A stretch of 64,000 nucleotides of DNA, from NCBI RefSeq assembly GCF_013402915.1, contig NC_050719.1:248001-312000 (forward strand). The letters run 5' to 3'. Below, piece by piece: positions 56,062-64,000 of the stretch. This DNA comes from Zygotorulaspora mrakii (Eukaryota > Ascomycota > Saccharomycetes > Saccharomycetales > Saccharomycetaceae). Both the position numbers and the translations under genes were made by a program. The first letter of the stretch is position 1, and each line of letters opens with the position of its first letter. The notes under the pieces were generated by a model. That model was not told where the DNA came from. It did no database searches and saw nothing but the letters and a program-made list of their open reading frames with translations.

Positions 56062-57261
56062 ATGACGATGATTAGAACACCACCCCCTTCTCCAAACCTT
56101 CCGACTGGATTTGGAGCAAGATCCGACTCAAACGGCAGAGCAGCGCAGAAGGCCGAAGCAGAAGTGGAAACCGTAAGCAGCTCTCTGAGGATTAATACGC
56201 CAAGTCGAAGTGCAATAAGGACCGAAAGCTGTCCTATCTCACCAGTGTCCGAATCAAAAAGCGAAGGATACGCAGGAGTATCATCTTTGGATTGTCTTCT
56301 GGCCGATATGAAGCTGTACCCATATTTATGCAAAACAATTGGCCAAAATTTGTTAGCAAAAGCATCTCTGGATTTTTTGGCAAACCCTAATTTGAAGCTC
56401 AGTTCATTTCCGATTGGCCACGGTTCATATTCCTGCGTTTTCAAAATTTTAAATCGAGAAAGATCGGTGCTGAAGTTTGCAGTCTCGAAGAAGAGATCAA
56501 ATATAATACTAAAGGAAGCGGGCTTTTTATCACAACTGAATGAAATCAATCAATTGAACCACAATAATCGATATAACATAGTGCCATTTTATGGCATAAC
56601 ATATATTTACAAATCTCATTACAAAAGGCTACGATCTAATGAATTCGTGCCTGGGATAGTTCTGGAGGAATACGAAATGAATTTACAACAGTTCTGCCAA
56701 AATAAAAATGAAACAATTTTCACAAACTGGTGGAAACTATGCTTTCAAATGCTCGACTGCCTGTCCTTTTTGAAAGCCGAAAGAATCATCCACGGTGATA
56801 TCAAGACTGCAAACATTTTAGTGGATTCTAAATTAAATTTCTTTTTGGCAGATTTTACATCTGCAAAAAGGTTGAACGATGGTAATTTTATCATAGGATC
56901 TAGTTTAGAATCAACAATGGAATATTGTGCACCGGAAATGATTGAATTTTCTAAACAATCTTTCGATACTGATCTTTATGCTTTAGGTCTTTGTTTACTG
57001 GCATTAATAACCAAGTGCGAACCATTTCACGAACTTCAACAATCAAAAAATCATGGTATAGGCTCGATTCAACAAAGCCAATGGTTGATTACTGCCATTT
57101 TGAAAAATGATCCAATACACTTCAATATACTGAACAACGATCATCTGTACCAACTCTGGCATAAAGAGTTGGAGTTCTTAAAAATAATCCTCATAAGTAG
57201 ACAGCCAGTCGAAAACTGCATTCCGCTGAGGCCCCATCTCAGTTTCGCAAATGACTCCTAG
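56062..57261 (+). CDS. ISR1: Isr1-type protein kinase
   Basis: Isr1 is a kinase that in S. cerevisiae modulates UDP-GlcNAc synthesis and genetically interacts with Pkc1. The 399 residues (S. cerevisiae 443) have a disordered N-terminus with Ser-Pro sites (TPPPSPNLP) and a kinase domain from about 115. It shows the glycine loop GHGSYSCVFK, the ATP lysine in VLKFAVSKK, the catalytic loop IIHGDIKTANILV and the APE motif CAPEM. Two oddities: HGD replaces HRD, and the metal-binding DFG reads DFT. Synteny with YTH1 and RPN7 (YPR106W-YPR108W) supports the assignment. Confidence 0.9.
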   Translation: MTMIRTPPPSPNLPTGFGARSDSNGRAAQKAEAEVETVSSSLRINTPSRSAIRTESCPISPVSESKSEGYAGVSSLDCLLADMKLYPYLCKTIGQNLLAKASLDFLANPNLKLSSFPIGHGSYSCVFKILNRERSVLKFAVSKKRSNIILKEAGFLSQLNEINQLNHNNRYNIVPFYGITYIYKSHYKRLRSNEFVPGIVLEEYEMNLQQFCQNKNETIFTNWWKLCFQMLDCLSFLKAERIIHGDIKTANILVDSKLNFFLADFTSAKRLNDGNFIIGSSLESTMEYCAPEMIEFSKQSFDTDLYALGLCLLALITKCEPFHELQQSKNHGIGSIQQSQWLITAILKNDPIHFNILNNDHLYQLWHKELEFLKIILISRQPVENCIPLRPHLSFANDS

Positions 57262-57285
57262 TTGATAACAGAACCCTAATATTCT

Positions 57286-57915
57286 TCATAAATCGATTTC
57301 CCCATTTATTATAGCATTTAGTCGTCTTTCTTTTTCTAAGTCCGATTTTCTCGTATTTATCTCCTCATCCTTTTTAATTCTTAATCTACTAATAGAACTT
57401 GGCATTTTGAATTTTGGATGTGCCATATCACAGAGTTTTCCCAAGGGACAGAAGCCAGTCGAATATCTGGGACACAAGACTTTCTTGATGTGCCTTTTCT
57501 TACAAAGTGGTCCCAGAGGACAAAACCCCATCTCGTAGTCTTCGCAAAGAGCGATCTTGGATTGTGGATCAATGTGAAGATATTGGCATTCAGGTGTCTG
57601 TGTGCAGTATCCATTTTTCGAATAGAATACACATTCTGGCATTTTTCTCAAGTTGTATTCATGAAGGTACTCACATTGGTCGTTTTTCTTACAAAGGCCC
57701 CTCAGCCAGTGTTTGCAAACAATCTTGTTGTGAAAAATCGGAAGTACATGTTTTTTGGGGCAAGAAACACCTCTTGGACACGATGATGGACCCTCTCTAG
57801 GGTTATAGTATTCACAAATGGGCCTATCTGGATCTAGCGAAAAGGAGTATTCCTGCCTTAAAAATGGCTCAAACTTAAAAGGATATTCAGAAGTATCGGG
57901 GTGAACAACAGACAT
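57286..57915 (-). CDS. YTH1: mRNA 3'-end processing zinc-finger protein Yth1 (CPSF30)
   Basis: Yth1 is the CPSF30 subunit of the cleavage and polyadenylation factor and recognises the polyadenylation signal region. From the conserved start MSVVHPDTSEYPFKF it is 209 residues (S. cerevisiae 208). Five CCCH fingers follow in order: CEYYNPREG...CPRG...CPKKH, CKHWLRGLCKKNDQCEYLH, CVFYSKNGYCTQTPECQYLH, CEDYEMGFCPLGPLCKKRH, CPRYSTGFCPLGKLCDMAH. Upstream in-frame ATGs would add up to 28 residues but do not match the family. It converges on ISR1 and diverges from RPN7. Confidence 0.97.
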   Translation of the reverse strand: MSVVHPDTSEYPFKFEPFLRQEYSFSLDPDRPICEYYNPREGPSSCPRGVSCPKKHVLPIFHNKIVCKHWLRGLCKKNDQCEYLHEYNLRKMPECVFYSKNGYCTQTPECQYLHIDPQSKIALCEDYEMGFCPLGPLCKKRHIKKVLCPRYSTGFCPLGKLCDMAHPKFKMPSSISRLRIKKDEEINTRKSDLEKERRLNAIINGEIDL

Positions 57916-58080
57916 TTTCACTGACATGTCTAGCACTTGTTTAAATCTGGATTCTGTTAAGAATTTGGTAATCTTTAAAGCCAGATATAATGTAATCATT
58001 CAAGTGTTAAAGAAAGCCCGAAAGATCACCTTTAACGAAAGACTTCAAAGGATTTATCAATTCTTGAAGGTTGGATACAG

Positions 58081-58089
58081 TTTGCCACC
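58081..58089 (-). promoter_or_regulatory. PACE proteasome element (GGTGGCAAA), Rpn4 site
   Basis: On the minus strand this is a perfect GGTGGCAAA, the proteasome-associated control element bound by Rpn4. It lies about 75 bp before the RPN7 start. The match is exact at a proteasome gene, so regulation by Rpn4 is a strong inference. Confidence 0.9.
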
Positions 58090-58161
58090 TTACCTCTTGA
58101 AGTACACAAGCTTTTAGTAAAGTACAATTGAGCCACCTGATAGAGCCGTTTATATATCATT

Positions 58162-59436
58162 ATGTCTGAAACTGATACAAAGTCCGCCTCTAGAGTAGAC
58201 AAAGACGATAGCGGTGCTGATGAGACCCGCTACGTGGATCCCAGTGTGAATAAGGTTCCAAATTATGAAATTTCAGAGAAAGCATTTATCTTGACACAGC
58301 CTAATTCGCCAAATAATAATGTTGAGTTAAGAGACTCTGTGCTCAATATCATCAAGGAGGAAGAAATGGCACCATATTACAAATATCTTTGCGAACAATA
58401 TTTGCCTCGGGGAACCCTAGACTTTGATGCAAATCTATACAAAGAGCTGCTGCAAAAGAATGAGCTTAGAATTCAAGAGCTACAGAAGAAGCTAGCCAAG
58501 GTGGAAGAAAATGACGAGGGTGAATTAGAACAGGCTCAGTGTTGGATTAACCTCGGGGAATACTATGCACAGATCGGAGACCGTGAAAATGCACAAAAGA
58601 CATTAGAGAAAGCCATGAGCAGAGCCATCTCCACCGGGGCTAAAATTGATATAATGTTAACCATTACAAGACTAGGTTTCTTCTTCAACGATCAGTCGTA
58701 TGTGAAAGAAAAATTGGAGCAAATCAATGTGATGATTGAAAAAGGTGGCGACTGGGAAAGAAGAAACAGATTCAAGACCTACAAAGGTGTCCATTGTTTA
58801 GCTGTAAGAAACTTCAAAGAGGCGGCTAAGCTGCTGGTGGATTCCTTAGCTACATTCACCTCGATAGAGTTGACGTCCTACGAAAGCATCGCAACATACG
58901 CGAGTGTTGCGGGCCTGTTCACTTTCGAAAGGACCGAGTTGAAATCGAAAATCATCGATTCCCCTGAACTGCTATCCCTTTTGACAACTACCTCAGCTTT
59001 GCAGTCGATCTCCTCACTCACAATCTCACTGTACACATCCGACTATTCGAGCTTCTTCCCCTACTTGTTGGAGTCCTACGACAACGTGCTCCTGCCTTGC
59101 AAATATCTCAATGAACATTCGGACTATTTCGTAAGAGGAATGAGAAGAAAGGTGTACGCTCAACTACTAGACTCGTACAAAACACTGTCTTTGAGGTCGA
59201 TGGCTGGCGCTTTCGGTGTCTCTGTCGAATTCCTTGACAACGATTTGTGTAAATTCATACCAAACAAACAGTTGAACTGCGTCATTGATAGGGTTAACGG
59301 GATTGTAGAGACCAACAGACCAGACAACAAAAACGCTCAGTATCATCTGTTGGTGAAACAGGGTGATGGGCTACTGACAAAGATTCAAAAATACGGTGCG
59401 GCCGTAAGATTAACTGGCTCAGATCGTTTAGCATAA
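58162..59436 (+). CDS. RPN7: 26S proteasome lid subunit Rpn7
   Basis: Rpn7 is a PCI-domain subunit of the 19S regulatory lid, needed for lid integrity. The 424 residues (S. cerevisiae 429) begin with an acidic disordered leader. Helical TPR-like repeats follow (WINLGEYYAQIGDRENAQKT, TRLGFFFNDQSYVKEKL). The C-terminal PCI region (about 260-400) includes MRRKVYAQLLDSYKTLSLRS and the winged-helix end CVIDRVNGIVETNRPD. A PACE box lies in the promoter. It is divergent from YTH1 with 246 bp between. Confidence 0.97.
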   Translation: MSETDTKSASRVDKDDSGADETRYVDPSVNKVPNYEISEKAFILTQPNSPNNNVELRDSVLNIIKEEEMAPYYKYLCEQYLPRGTLDFDANLYKELLQKNELRIQELQKKLAKVEENDEGELEQAQCWINLGEYYAQIGDRENAQKTLEKAMSRAISTGAKIDIMLTITRLGFFFNDQSYVKEKLEQINVMIEKGGDWERRNRFKTYKGVHCLAVRNFKEAAKLLVDSLATFTSIELTSYESIATYASVAGLFTFERTELKSKIIDSPELLSLLTTTSALQSISSLTISLYTSDYSSFFPYLLESYDNVLLPCKYLNEHSDYFVRGMRRKVYAQLLDSYKTLSLRSMAGAFGVSVEFLDNDLCKFIPNKQLNCVIDRVNGIVETNRPDNKNAQYHLLVKQGDGLLTKIQKYGAAVRLTGSDRLA

Positions 59437-59984
59437 AATATCACTTTACATACAAATAGAACATAAAACGAATTCTTCAATTGTCAACAGCGTCAACTAT
59501 TTTCTATTACTTACTAATTGGTATAGCAAGAACCCTCAAACGTTTAGTTTCCGATTCTCCTTTTCGAATCTGCCTCGTACTTTCTTTTTGCTTCCAGCTG
59601 TGAAGTGACGCGGTACGATTTGCATATATGTAATGTTTGCTGTTTGACGAATATTGCGTTGTGAATAAAGAAACAGTAAATCCTCAACCTGTATTGTATC
59701 CAGGAGAGTGTTGCAGATGTATTCGGTTGAATCGTCAGCTGGATTTATCGGTGGATAACGCTCTTAGGGGACACTATCGAATAACCAAAACCTTGATGGT
59801 CAACATGCGAGCAGTTGATAAAAAATTGCTATTAGAGAGATAAAGGGAGTTTGTTTGTCAAGCGACAACATGAGATACATAAATGTATATATAGCACAAT
59901 GTAAGCCACATGTCGTTCTTGCATGCATCTCGATGCTATTAAGCACAGACAAACCAGATTGTTGAAAAGAAGACCAAGTGCAAA
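59437..59984. promoter_or_regulatory. CTT1 upstream region
   Basis: This 548 bp between RPN7 and CTT1 should be the CTT1 promoter. A stress-response element AGGGG is at 59766-59770. A 68-codon plus-strand frame is present but has no protein character. Catalase T is a classic Msn2/Msn4 target in S. cerevisiae; only one clear STRE is visible here. Confidence 0.55.
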
Positions 59985-61697
59985 ATGTTCACATCAAAAG
60001 AAATCCCTCCAAAAGTATACACTCTGGAAAACGGATTTGCATATGACCACCATCCATACGGCAACCAGGTAGCAAGACCTGATGGGCCGCTGCTTTTGCA
60101 GGACGTCCATCTTGTGGAATCGATGGCCCATTTTGACAGGGAAAGGATCCCCGAAAGAGTGGTACATGCGAAGGGCGGTGGTTGCAGAATTGAGTTTGAA
60201 TTGACAGACTCGCTTAAGGACATTACATACGCAGCCCCATACCAAACTCCTGGTTATAAATGCCCTGGTGTCGTTCGATTCTCAACGGTGGGACGTGAGT
60301 CTGGCTCCCCCGATACTGTAAGAGATCCCAGAGGTGTTTCTTTTAAGCTTTACACAGACTGGGGAAATCATGACTATGTGTTCAACAACACACCAGTCTT
60401 CTTCATAAGGGACGGAAATCAATTTGCACATTTCATTCATACTCAAAAAAGAGACCCTCAAACGCATTTGGGCCAAGACGATGACAGCTCTGCCTTCTGG
60501 GATTACCTGACGCTGAATCCTGAATCCATCCATCAAATAACGTATATGTTCGGGCCAAGAGGTACTCCAGCATCATGGGCTGATATGTCCTCGTATTCCG
60601 GTCACACATTCAAGTTTGTTAACGACAAAAATGAGTTGACCTACGTGCAGATTCACATTTTGCCAGAAAATGGATGGGAATACCTAAGCACCGAAGAGGC
60701 AGGAAATCTTGCTGGATCTAACCCAGATTACAACCAGGCTAAGTTGTTTAAGCAATTGGAAAACGGCGAACGCCCCAAACTTACGTGTTACGTGCAAACA
60801 ATGACACCTAAACAGGCAGAGGAATTCAGATACTCTGTCAACGATTTAACAAAGATCTGGCCACACAAAGAGTACCCGTTAAGGAAATTTGGTACAATCA
60901 CGCTAGTTGAAAATGTTGAGAACTATTTTGAAGAAATCGAGCAAGTTGCTTTCAGTCCAAGTAATACCTGCATCCCAGGTATTCAGCCTTCTAACGATTC
61001 CGTTTTACAGTTGAGATTATTTTCTTATCCTGATACACAGCGTTACAGACTAGGAGCTAATTACCAGCACTTACCAGTGAACAGACCTAGAAATGCTGGC
61101 TGCCCATTTATTTCGGCATTTTCAAACGGTGTTTCCGAGAAGGAAGTTATACCTGGCGCTACCAAATGTCCACACCAGATATCAAACTTTCAAAGAGATG
61201 GTCCTGGCTGTCAATACAACAAGGGGAAGGAACCGAACTATATTTCATCCCTTCCAAAGGCTGAAATGAAATTTAAGAACTTTGGGGACCCTAACATGCA
61301 AGCATTCGGCAAGGAATTCAGTGGGGTTGTTCTTGATAAAGATGTAAAGCAATACCTAAAGCAGCAGGAAATCGATAGAAAGGATCACGAAAAGATTGTG
61401 GATGCCAAGCTGAATGAATACTATTACAAAAGCGGAATAAGCGAGCTAGATTTTGAGCAACCTAGACTTCTCTACGAGAAAGTCTTCGACGATAAGACCA
61501 AGAAAGATTTCATTGATAACATCGTGGGCCACGCTTCCAAAGTTGCCGTGCCACATATCAAAACAAGGGTCTGTCAATATTTCGGTCTTTTAAACAAAAA
61601 TTTGGGTAAGTCTATCGCAGAAGGACTTGGCATAACATGGGAACCGGTAAGTATGGACCAATATGCGCAAGAGGCTGGCATCGCTAAACCATATTAA
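59985..61697 (+). CDS. CTT1: Cytosolic catalase T
   Basis: Catalase dismutates hydrogen peroxide in the cytosol. The 570 residues (S. cerevisiae Ctt1 562) have the full heme catalase core: FDRERIPERVVHAKGGG with the catalytic histidine, RFSTVGRESGSPDTVRDPRG, the catalytic asparagine in DYVFNNTPVFF, and the heme-ligand tyrosine motif RLFSYPDTQRYRLGANY. The C-terminus ends AKPY, not an SKL-type peroxisomal signal, so a cytosolic location is expected. The alignment is closer to Ctt1 than to peroxisomal Cta1. Confidence 0.96.
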   Translation: MFTSKEIPPKVYTLENGFAYDHHPYGNQVARPDGPLLLQDVHLVESMAHFDRERIPERVVHAKGGGCRIEFELTDSLKDITYAAPYQTPGYKCPGVVRFSTVGRESGSPDTVRDPRGVSFKLYTDWGNHDYVFNNTPVFFIRDGNQFAHFIHTQKRDPQTHLGQDDDSSAFWDYLTLNPESIHQITYMFGPRGTPASWADMSSYSGHTFKFVNDKNELTYVQIHILPENGWEYLSTEEAGNLAGSNPDYNQAKLFKQLENGERPKLTCYVQTMTPKQAEEFRYSVNDLTKIWPHKEYPLRKFGTITLVENVENYFEEIEQVAFSPSNTCIPGIQPSNDSVLQLRLFSYPDTQRYRLGANYQHLPVNRPRNAGCPFISAFSNGVSEKEVIPGATKCPHQISNFQRDGPGCQYNKGKEPNYISSLPKAEMKFKNFGDPNMQAFGKEFSGVVLDKDVKQYLKQQEIDRKDHEKIVDAKLNEYYYKSGISELDFEQPRLLYEKVFDDKTKKDFIDNIVGHASKVAVPHIKTRVCQYFGLLNKNLGKSIAEGLGITWEPVSMDQYAQEAGIAKPY

Positions 61698-62017
61698 ACT
61701 GTCATATTTTTGATATACCACTTACAGTCTATTCCACTTATTTATTACATATTAGTTTATTTATTAAGAATCAATCGCGCAAACGCTAGTTTAATGTCAT
61801 TTCTGCTGCTTAACGCATTGCATATTACGTATTATTTACGCGCGTCGCGATCTTGGTTTTTTTTCGGCATCAAGATTACAATCTTTCTCGAGAGCGTCGA
61901 GAGAAAGACGATTATGAGAAATACCAGGAAGTACGGAATTATAAAAGAGCAAACAAGGTTTTAAGTTTCTTTGAGGCTGGAAATCGATCGTTAAACCACT
62001 CGGTATACTCCTGTAGG
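61698..62017. other. CTT1-ELO2 intergenic region
   Basis: This 320 bp contains the CTT1 3' end and the ELO2 promoter. Frame-open sequence directly upstream of ELO2 lacks an ATG and does not match the family, so it is taken as non-coding. No other feature is seen. Confidence 0.55.
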
Positions 62018-63067
62018 ATGATGAAAAACATGTTACTTCAATACGCTACTCCATTGCTGGAGAAATATCCTGTTTTACAGGATTATGTTCCTAATGTCGA
62101 CCGCCCATTTTTTAATATTTATCTATGGGATTACTTCAATTGCTTCATTACAAAAGCTACTCAAGCAAAGTTTGTCCCAAATGAGTTCAAGTTTGTGCCC
62201 GGAAAGCTCCCACTCAGCAAATTGCACGAAGTTCTGCCAACTATCGCAGCATACTATTTGATTATTTTTGGCGGTAGAGCTGTATTGCGCAATATCAAGC
62301 CATTCAAATTGAACTTTTTATTTCAATTGCATAATTTGCTTTTGACAACAGTGTCGTTTACTCTTTTGATTTTGATGGTGGAACAATTGATCCCAATGAT
62401 TTCTCACAACGGCTTATATTTCAGCATTTGTAATATTGGCGCGTGGACACAGCCAATGGCTACTCTGTATTACATGAATTATATTGTTAAATATATTGAG
62501 TTCATTGATACTGTGTTTTTGGTTTTGAAGCATAAAAAATTGACATTTTTACACACATATCATCACGGTGCTACGGCTTTATTGTGTTACACGCAATTGG
62601 TCGGTACAACTTCAATCTCCTGGGTTCCCATCAGTCTTAATCTGGGTGTTCATGTTGTCATGTACTTTTACTATTTTTTGGCTGCTAGAAATATTAGAGT
62701 TTGGTGGAAGGAATGGGTTACTAGATTTCAAATTTTACAATTTATTCTTGATATTGGGTTTATTTACTTTGCTGTTTACCAAAAAGCTGTTCATTTATAT
62801 TTCCCTTCTTTACCTCATTGTGGTGATTGTGTTGGTTCTACGGCTGCTACGTTATCAGGCTGCGCAATTATTTCTTCTTATCTGTTCTTATTTGTTGCCT
62901 TCTACATCGAGGTTTACAGAAACAAGGGTACCAAGAAGAGTAGAGTCGTTAAGCGTGCTCGTGGTGGTGTCGCAGCAAAGGTTAACGAATATGTGAATGT
63001 TGACTTGAAAAATACAACTACTCCATCTCCTTCCCCGGAACCCACATTAAGAAACAGAAGGGATTAA
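62018..63067 (+). CDS. ELO2: Very-long-chain fatty acid elongase (Elo2/Fen1-type)
   Basis: Elo2 performs the condensation step that elongates fatty acids up to C24 for sphingolipids in the ER. From the first ATG the protein is 349 residues (S. cerevisiae 347); three ATGs cluster here, and MKNMLLQYATPLLEKYP aligns with the family start. Seven hydrophobic segments are expected. The catalytic histidine box HTYHHGAT lies near residue 185, preceded by EFIDTVFLVLKHKK. The C-terminal VVKRARGGVAAKVNEYVNVD is diagnostic of Elo2, with a Pro-rich, basic end. ELO2 next to RRP43 matches S. cerevisiae YCR034W-YCR035C. Confidence 0.96.
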   Translation: MMKNMLLQYATPLLEKYPVLQDYVPNVDRPFFNIYLWDYFNCFITKATQAKFVPNEFKFVPGKLPLSKLHEVLPTIAAYYLIIFGGRAVLRNIKPFKLNFLFQLHNLLLTTVSFTLLILMVEQLIPMISHNGLYFSICNIGAWTQPMATLYYMNYIVKYIEFIDTVFLVLKHKKLTFLHTYHHGATALLCYTQLVGTTSISWVPISLNLGVHVVMYFYYFLAARNIRVWWKEWVTRFQILQFILDIGFIYFAVYQKAVHLYFPSLPHCGDCVGSTAATLSGCAIISSYLFLFVAFYIEVYRNKGTKKSRVVKRARGGVAAKVNEYVNVDLKNTTTPSPSPEPTLRNRRD

Positions 63068-63263
63068 ACAAGAGGTTTGCTTTCTGAATTTAACCTTCTA
63101 ACAATTCCAGCTTTTGGTGATTTGCACGTACGAACCAGTTATTATCTATGGTTAAATTGTATGTAGTATATTAAATAACTTTATTAAATGAAAAAAACTA
63201 TCGATAACAGTGCGGGAAAAGTGACAGAAACAAAATATCTTATGATTTAACCTTGAGTAGCTC

Positions 63264-64000
63264 TTATGATTTTGTCTTCAAATCGTCGTATCTTGCCTTT
63301 GAGAGAGCTAGTGCTCTTTTAATCATCTCTAGTGTAATCTTAGATCCGCCACCGACAATAGTAACATTCGTCAATTTTCCGCTTGAATCTCCGATTACTG
63401 AAATGGTAGAGTTTATGCTCGTTTCTTCGGCCTCTGAATCTATATCTGCAAGTAGTATTGCCCTTGGCTTATCCATTTCTTCGTCAACATCGTGCCCTTC
63501 GTCATTACGAACAACCTGAGCTTCAGGGTCTAGATCTATTATACCATAATTAGATGCGAAGCCAATCTGAAACTCATTAATCTTCAGAGGAACTGCCTTT
63601 TTACTATCGAATAGAATATCATAACTCTCTCTCACTACTGCGCTTCTACCTCTTGTTCTGACCGTCATTTTTAAATCGGTGGCCCTTTCATCAATGAATA
63701 CTCTAGGCAGTTTTGTATCCTTTAAGGCATAAACAAGCGAATTCCAGCACATATCGAAGACAGGACCAGTTCGGCTGAAAACAACAATTTTGGCGTAGAG
63801 AACATATGCCCACTTTCTCTTAGGCCTGAATTGCGACATATCGCCATCCTTCGTTTCATCGAAATAAACAATCTTTGTTTTCCCTGTGCTATCTGTTATA
63901 CGAATTCCGCAGTCCACATCTAATGCAGACTTTGATATTAGCCCTGAATGCAGCACATTGTCATAAAGCTTTTGAGATATCGTCATTTCTTCATCTGTTG
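63264..64000 (-). CDS. RRP43: Exosome core subunit Rrp43, 5' part outside the window
   Basis: Rrp43 is an RNase PH-like, catalytically inactive ring subunit of the RNA exosome. About 245 C-terminal residues of a family of about 394 are visible; the frame is open to the window edge and upstream codons TDEE before MTISQK match the family, so the N-terminus lies outside. Recognisable segments are KWAYVLYAKIVVFSRTGPVF with DMCWNSL, DERATDLKMTVRTRGRSA, FASNYGIIDLDPEAQ and GGGSKITLEMIKRAL. It converges on ELO2. Confidence 0.95.
   Translation of the reverse strand, partial: TDEEMTISQKLYDNVLHSGLISKSALDVDCGIRITDSTGKTKIVYFDETKDGDMSQFRPKRKWAYVLYAKIVVFSRTGPVFDMCWNSLVYALKDTKLPRVFIDERATDLKMTVRTRGRSAVVRESYDILFDSKKAVPLKINEFQIGFASNYGIIDLDPEAQVVRNDEGHDVDEEMDKPRAILLADIDSEAEETSINSTISVIGDSSGKLTNVTIVGGGSKITLEMIKRALALSKARYDDLKTKS

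Noticed and set aside
59637..59843. 68-codon frame upstream of CTT1
   Set aside because: It lies in the CTT1 promoter and shows no family resemblance.
61853..62017. 55-codon N-terminal extension of ELO2
   Set aside because: It starts at TTG and does not match the conserved elongase N-terminus, which begins at the ATG cluster at 62018.

Overview
The window is a gene-dense, intron-poor nuclear segment of a budding yeast (Saccharomycetaceae). Nearly every gene matches a Saccharomyces cerevisiae family member closely enough to name it, and the standard code reads through all of them. Genes that lie on different chromosomes in S. cerevisiae are interleaved here. RPA49 and the YNL247W gene (both chr XIV) flank DPH4 and YJR098C (chr X), and SLA2 is followed by MAT and DIC1. 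This is the layout expected of a lineage that split before the whole-genome duplication (inference from gene order only).

Layout. 0-21 kb: COQ6, FOL1, GIS2, RTC4, TEX1, MRPL17, NRD1, RAD50, RPA49, DPH4 and a YJR098C-type lipase-like gene. 21-23.3 kb: a gene-free stretch with a solo LTR and an intron-bearing tRNA-Lys(UUU). 23.5-27 kb: CRS1, CWC25, SUI1. 27-32 kb: the mating-type (MAT) locus carrying the alpha information. A shortened SLA2 runs into the end of alpha1; alpha1 and alpha2 diverge from a shared promoter; an unrecognised ORF and DIC1 follow. 32-45 kb: a Zn2Cys6 regulator, PEX2, CBP1, NUC1 and the giant LAA1. 45.6-46.4 kb: tRNA-Gly(GCC) and a second, inverted copy of the LTR. 46.7-55 kb: a YJL206C-type Zn2Cys6 factor, NCE101 (a 55-residue gene), RNH203, an F-box/LRR gene, RCY1, PRP21. 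56-64 kb: ISR1, YTH1, RPN7, CTT1, ELO2 and the 3' part of RRP43, cut by the window edge.

The most interesting region is MAT. Alpha2 is not one continuous frame. Its N-terminus lies about 340 bp upstream of the visible homeodomain frame, and two short introns (60 and 63 nt, both with branch-point-like sequences) join the parts into a 214-residue protein collinear with S. cerevisiae alpha2. On the other side, SLA2 keeps its ANTH domain but has lost the coiled coil and the recognisable actin-binding half. Its reading frame ends inside alpha1, within about 20 bp of a sequence resembling the HO cleavage site. That is the pattern expected where mating-type switching has eroded the Z-side neighbour.

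The two LTR copies (about 94-95% identical by eye, opposite orientation, each just upstream of a tRNA gene) bracket a roughly 23 kb segment with MAT inside it. Several promoters carry textbook motifs: PACE before RPN7, PAC plus RRPE before RPA49, a Rap1-like site between alpha1 and alpha2, and twin CACGTG boxes before PEX2.
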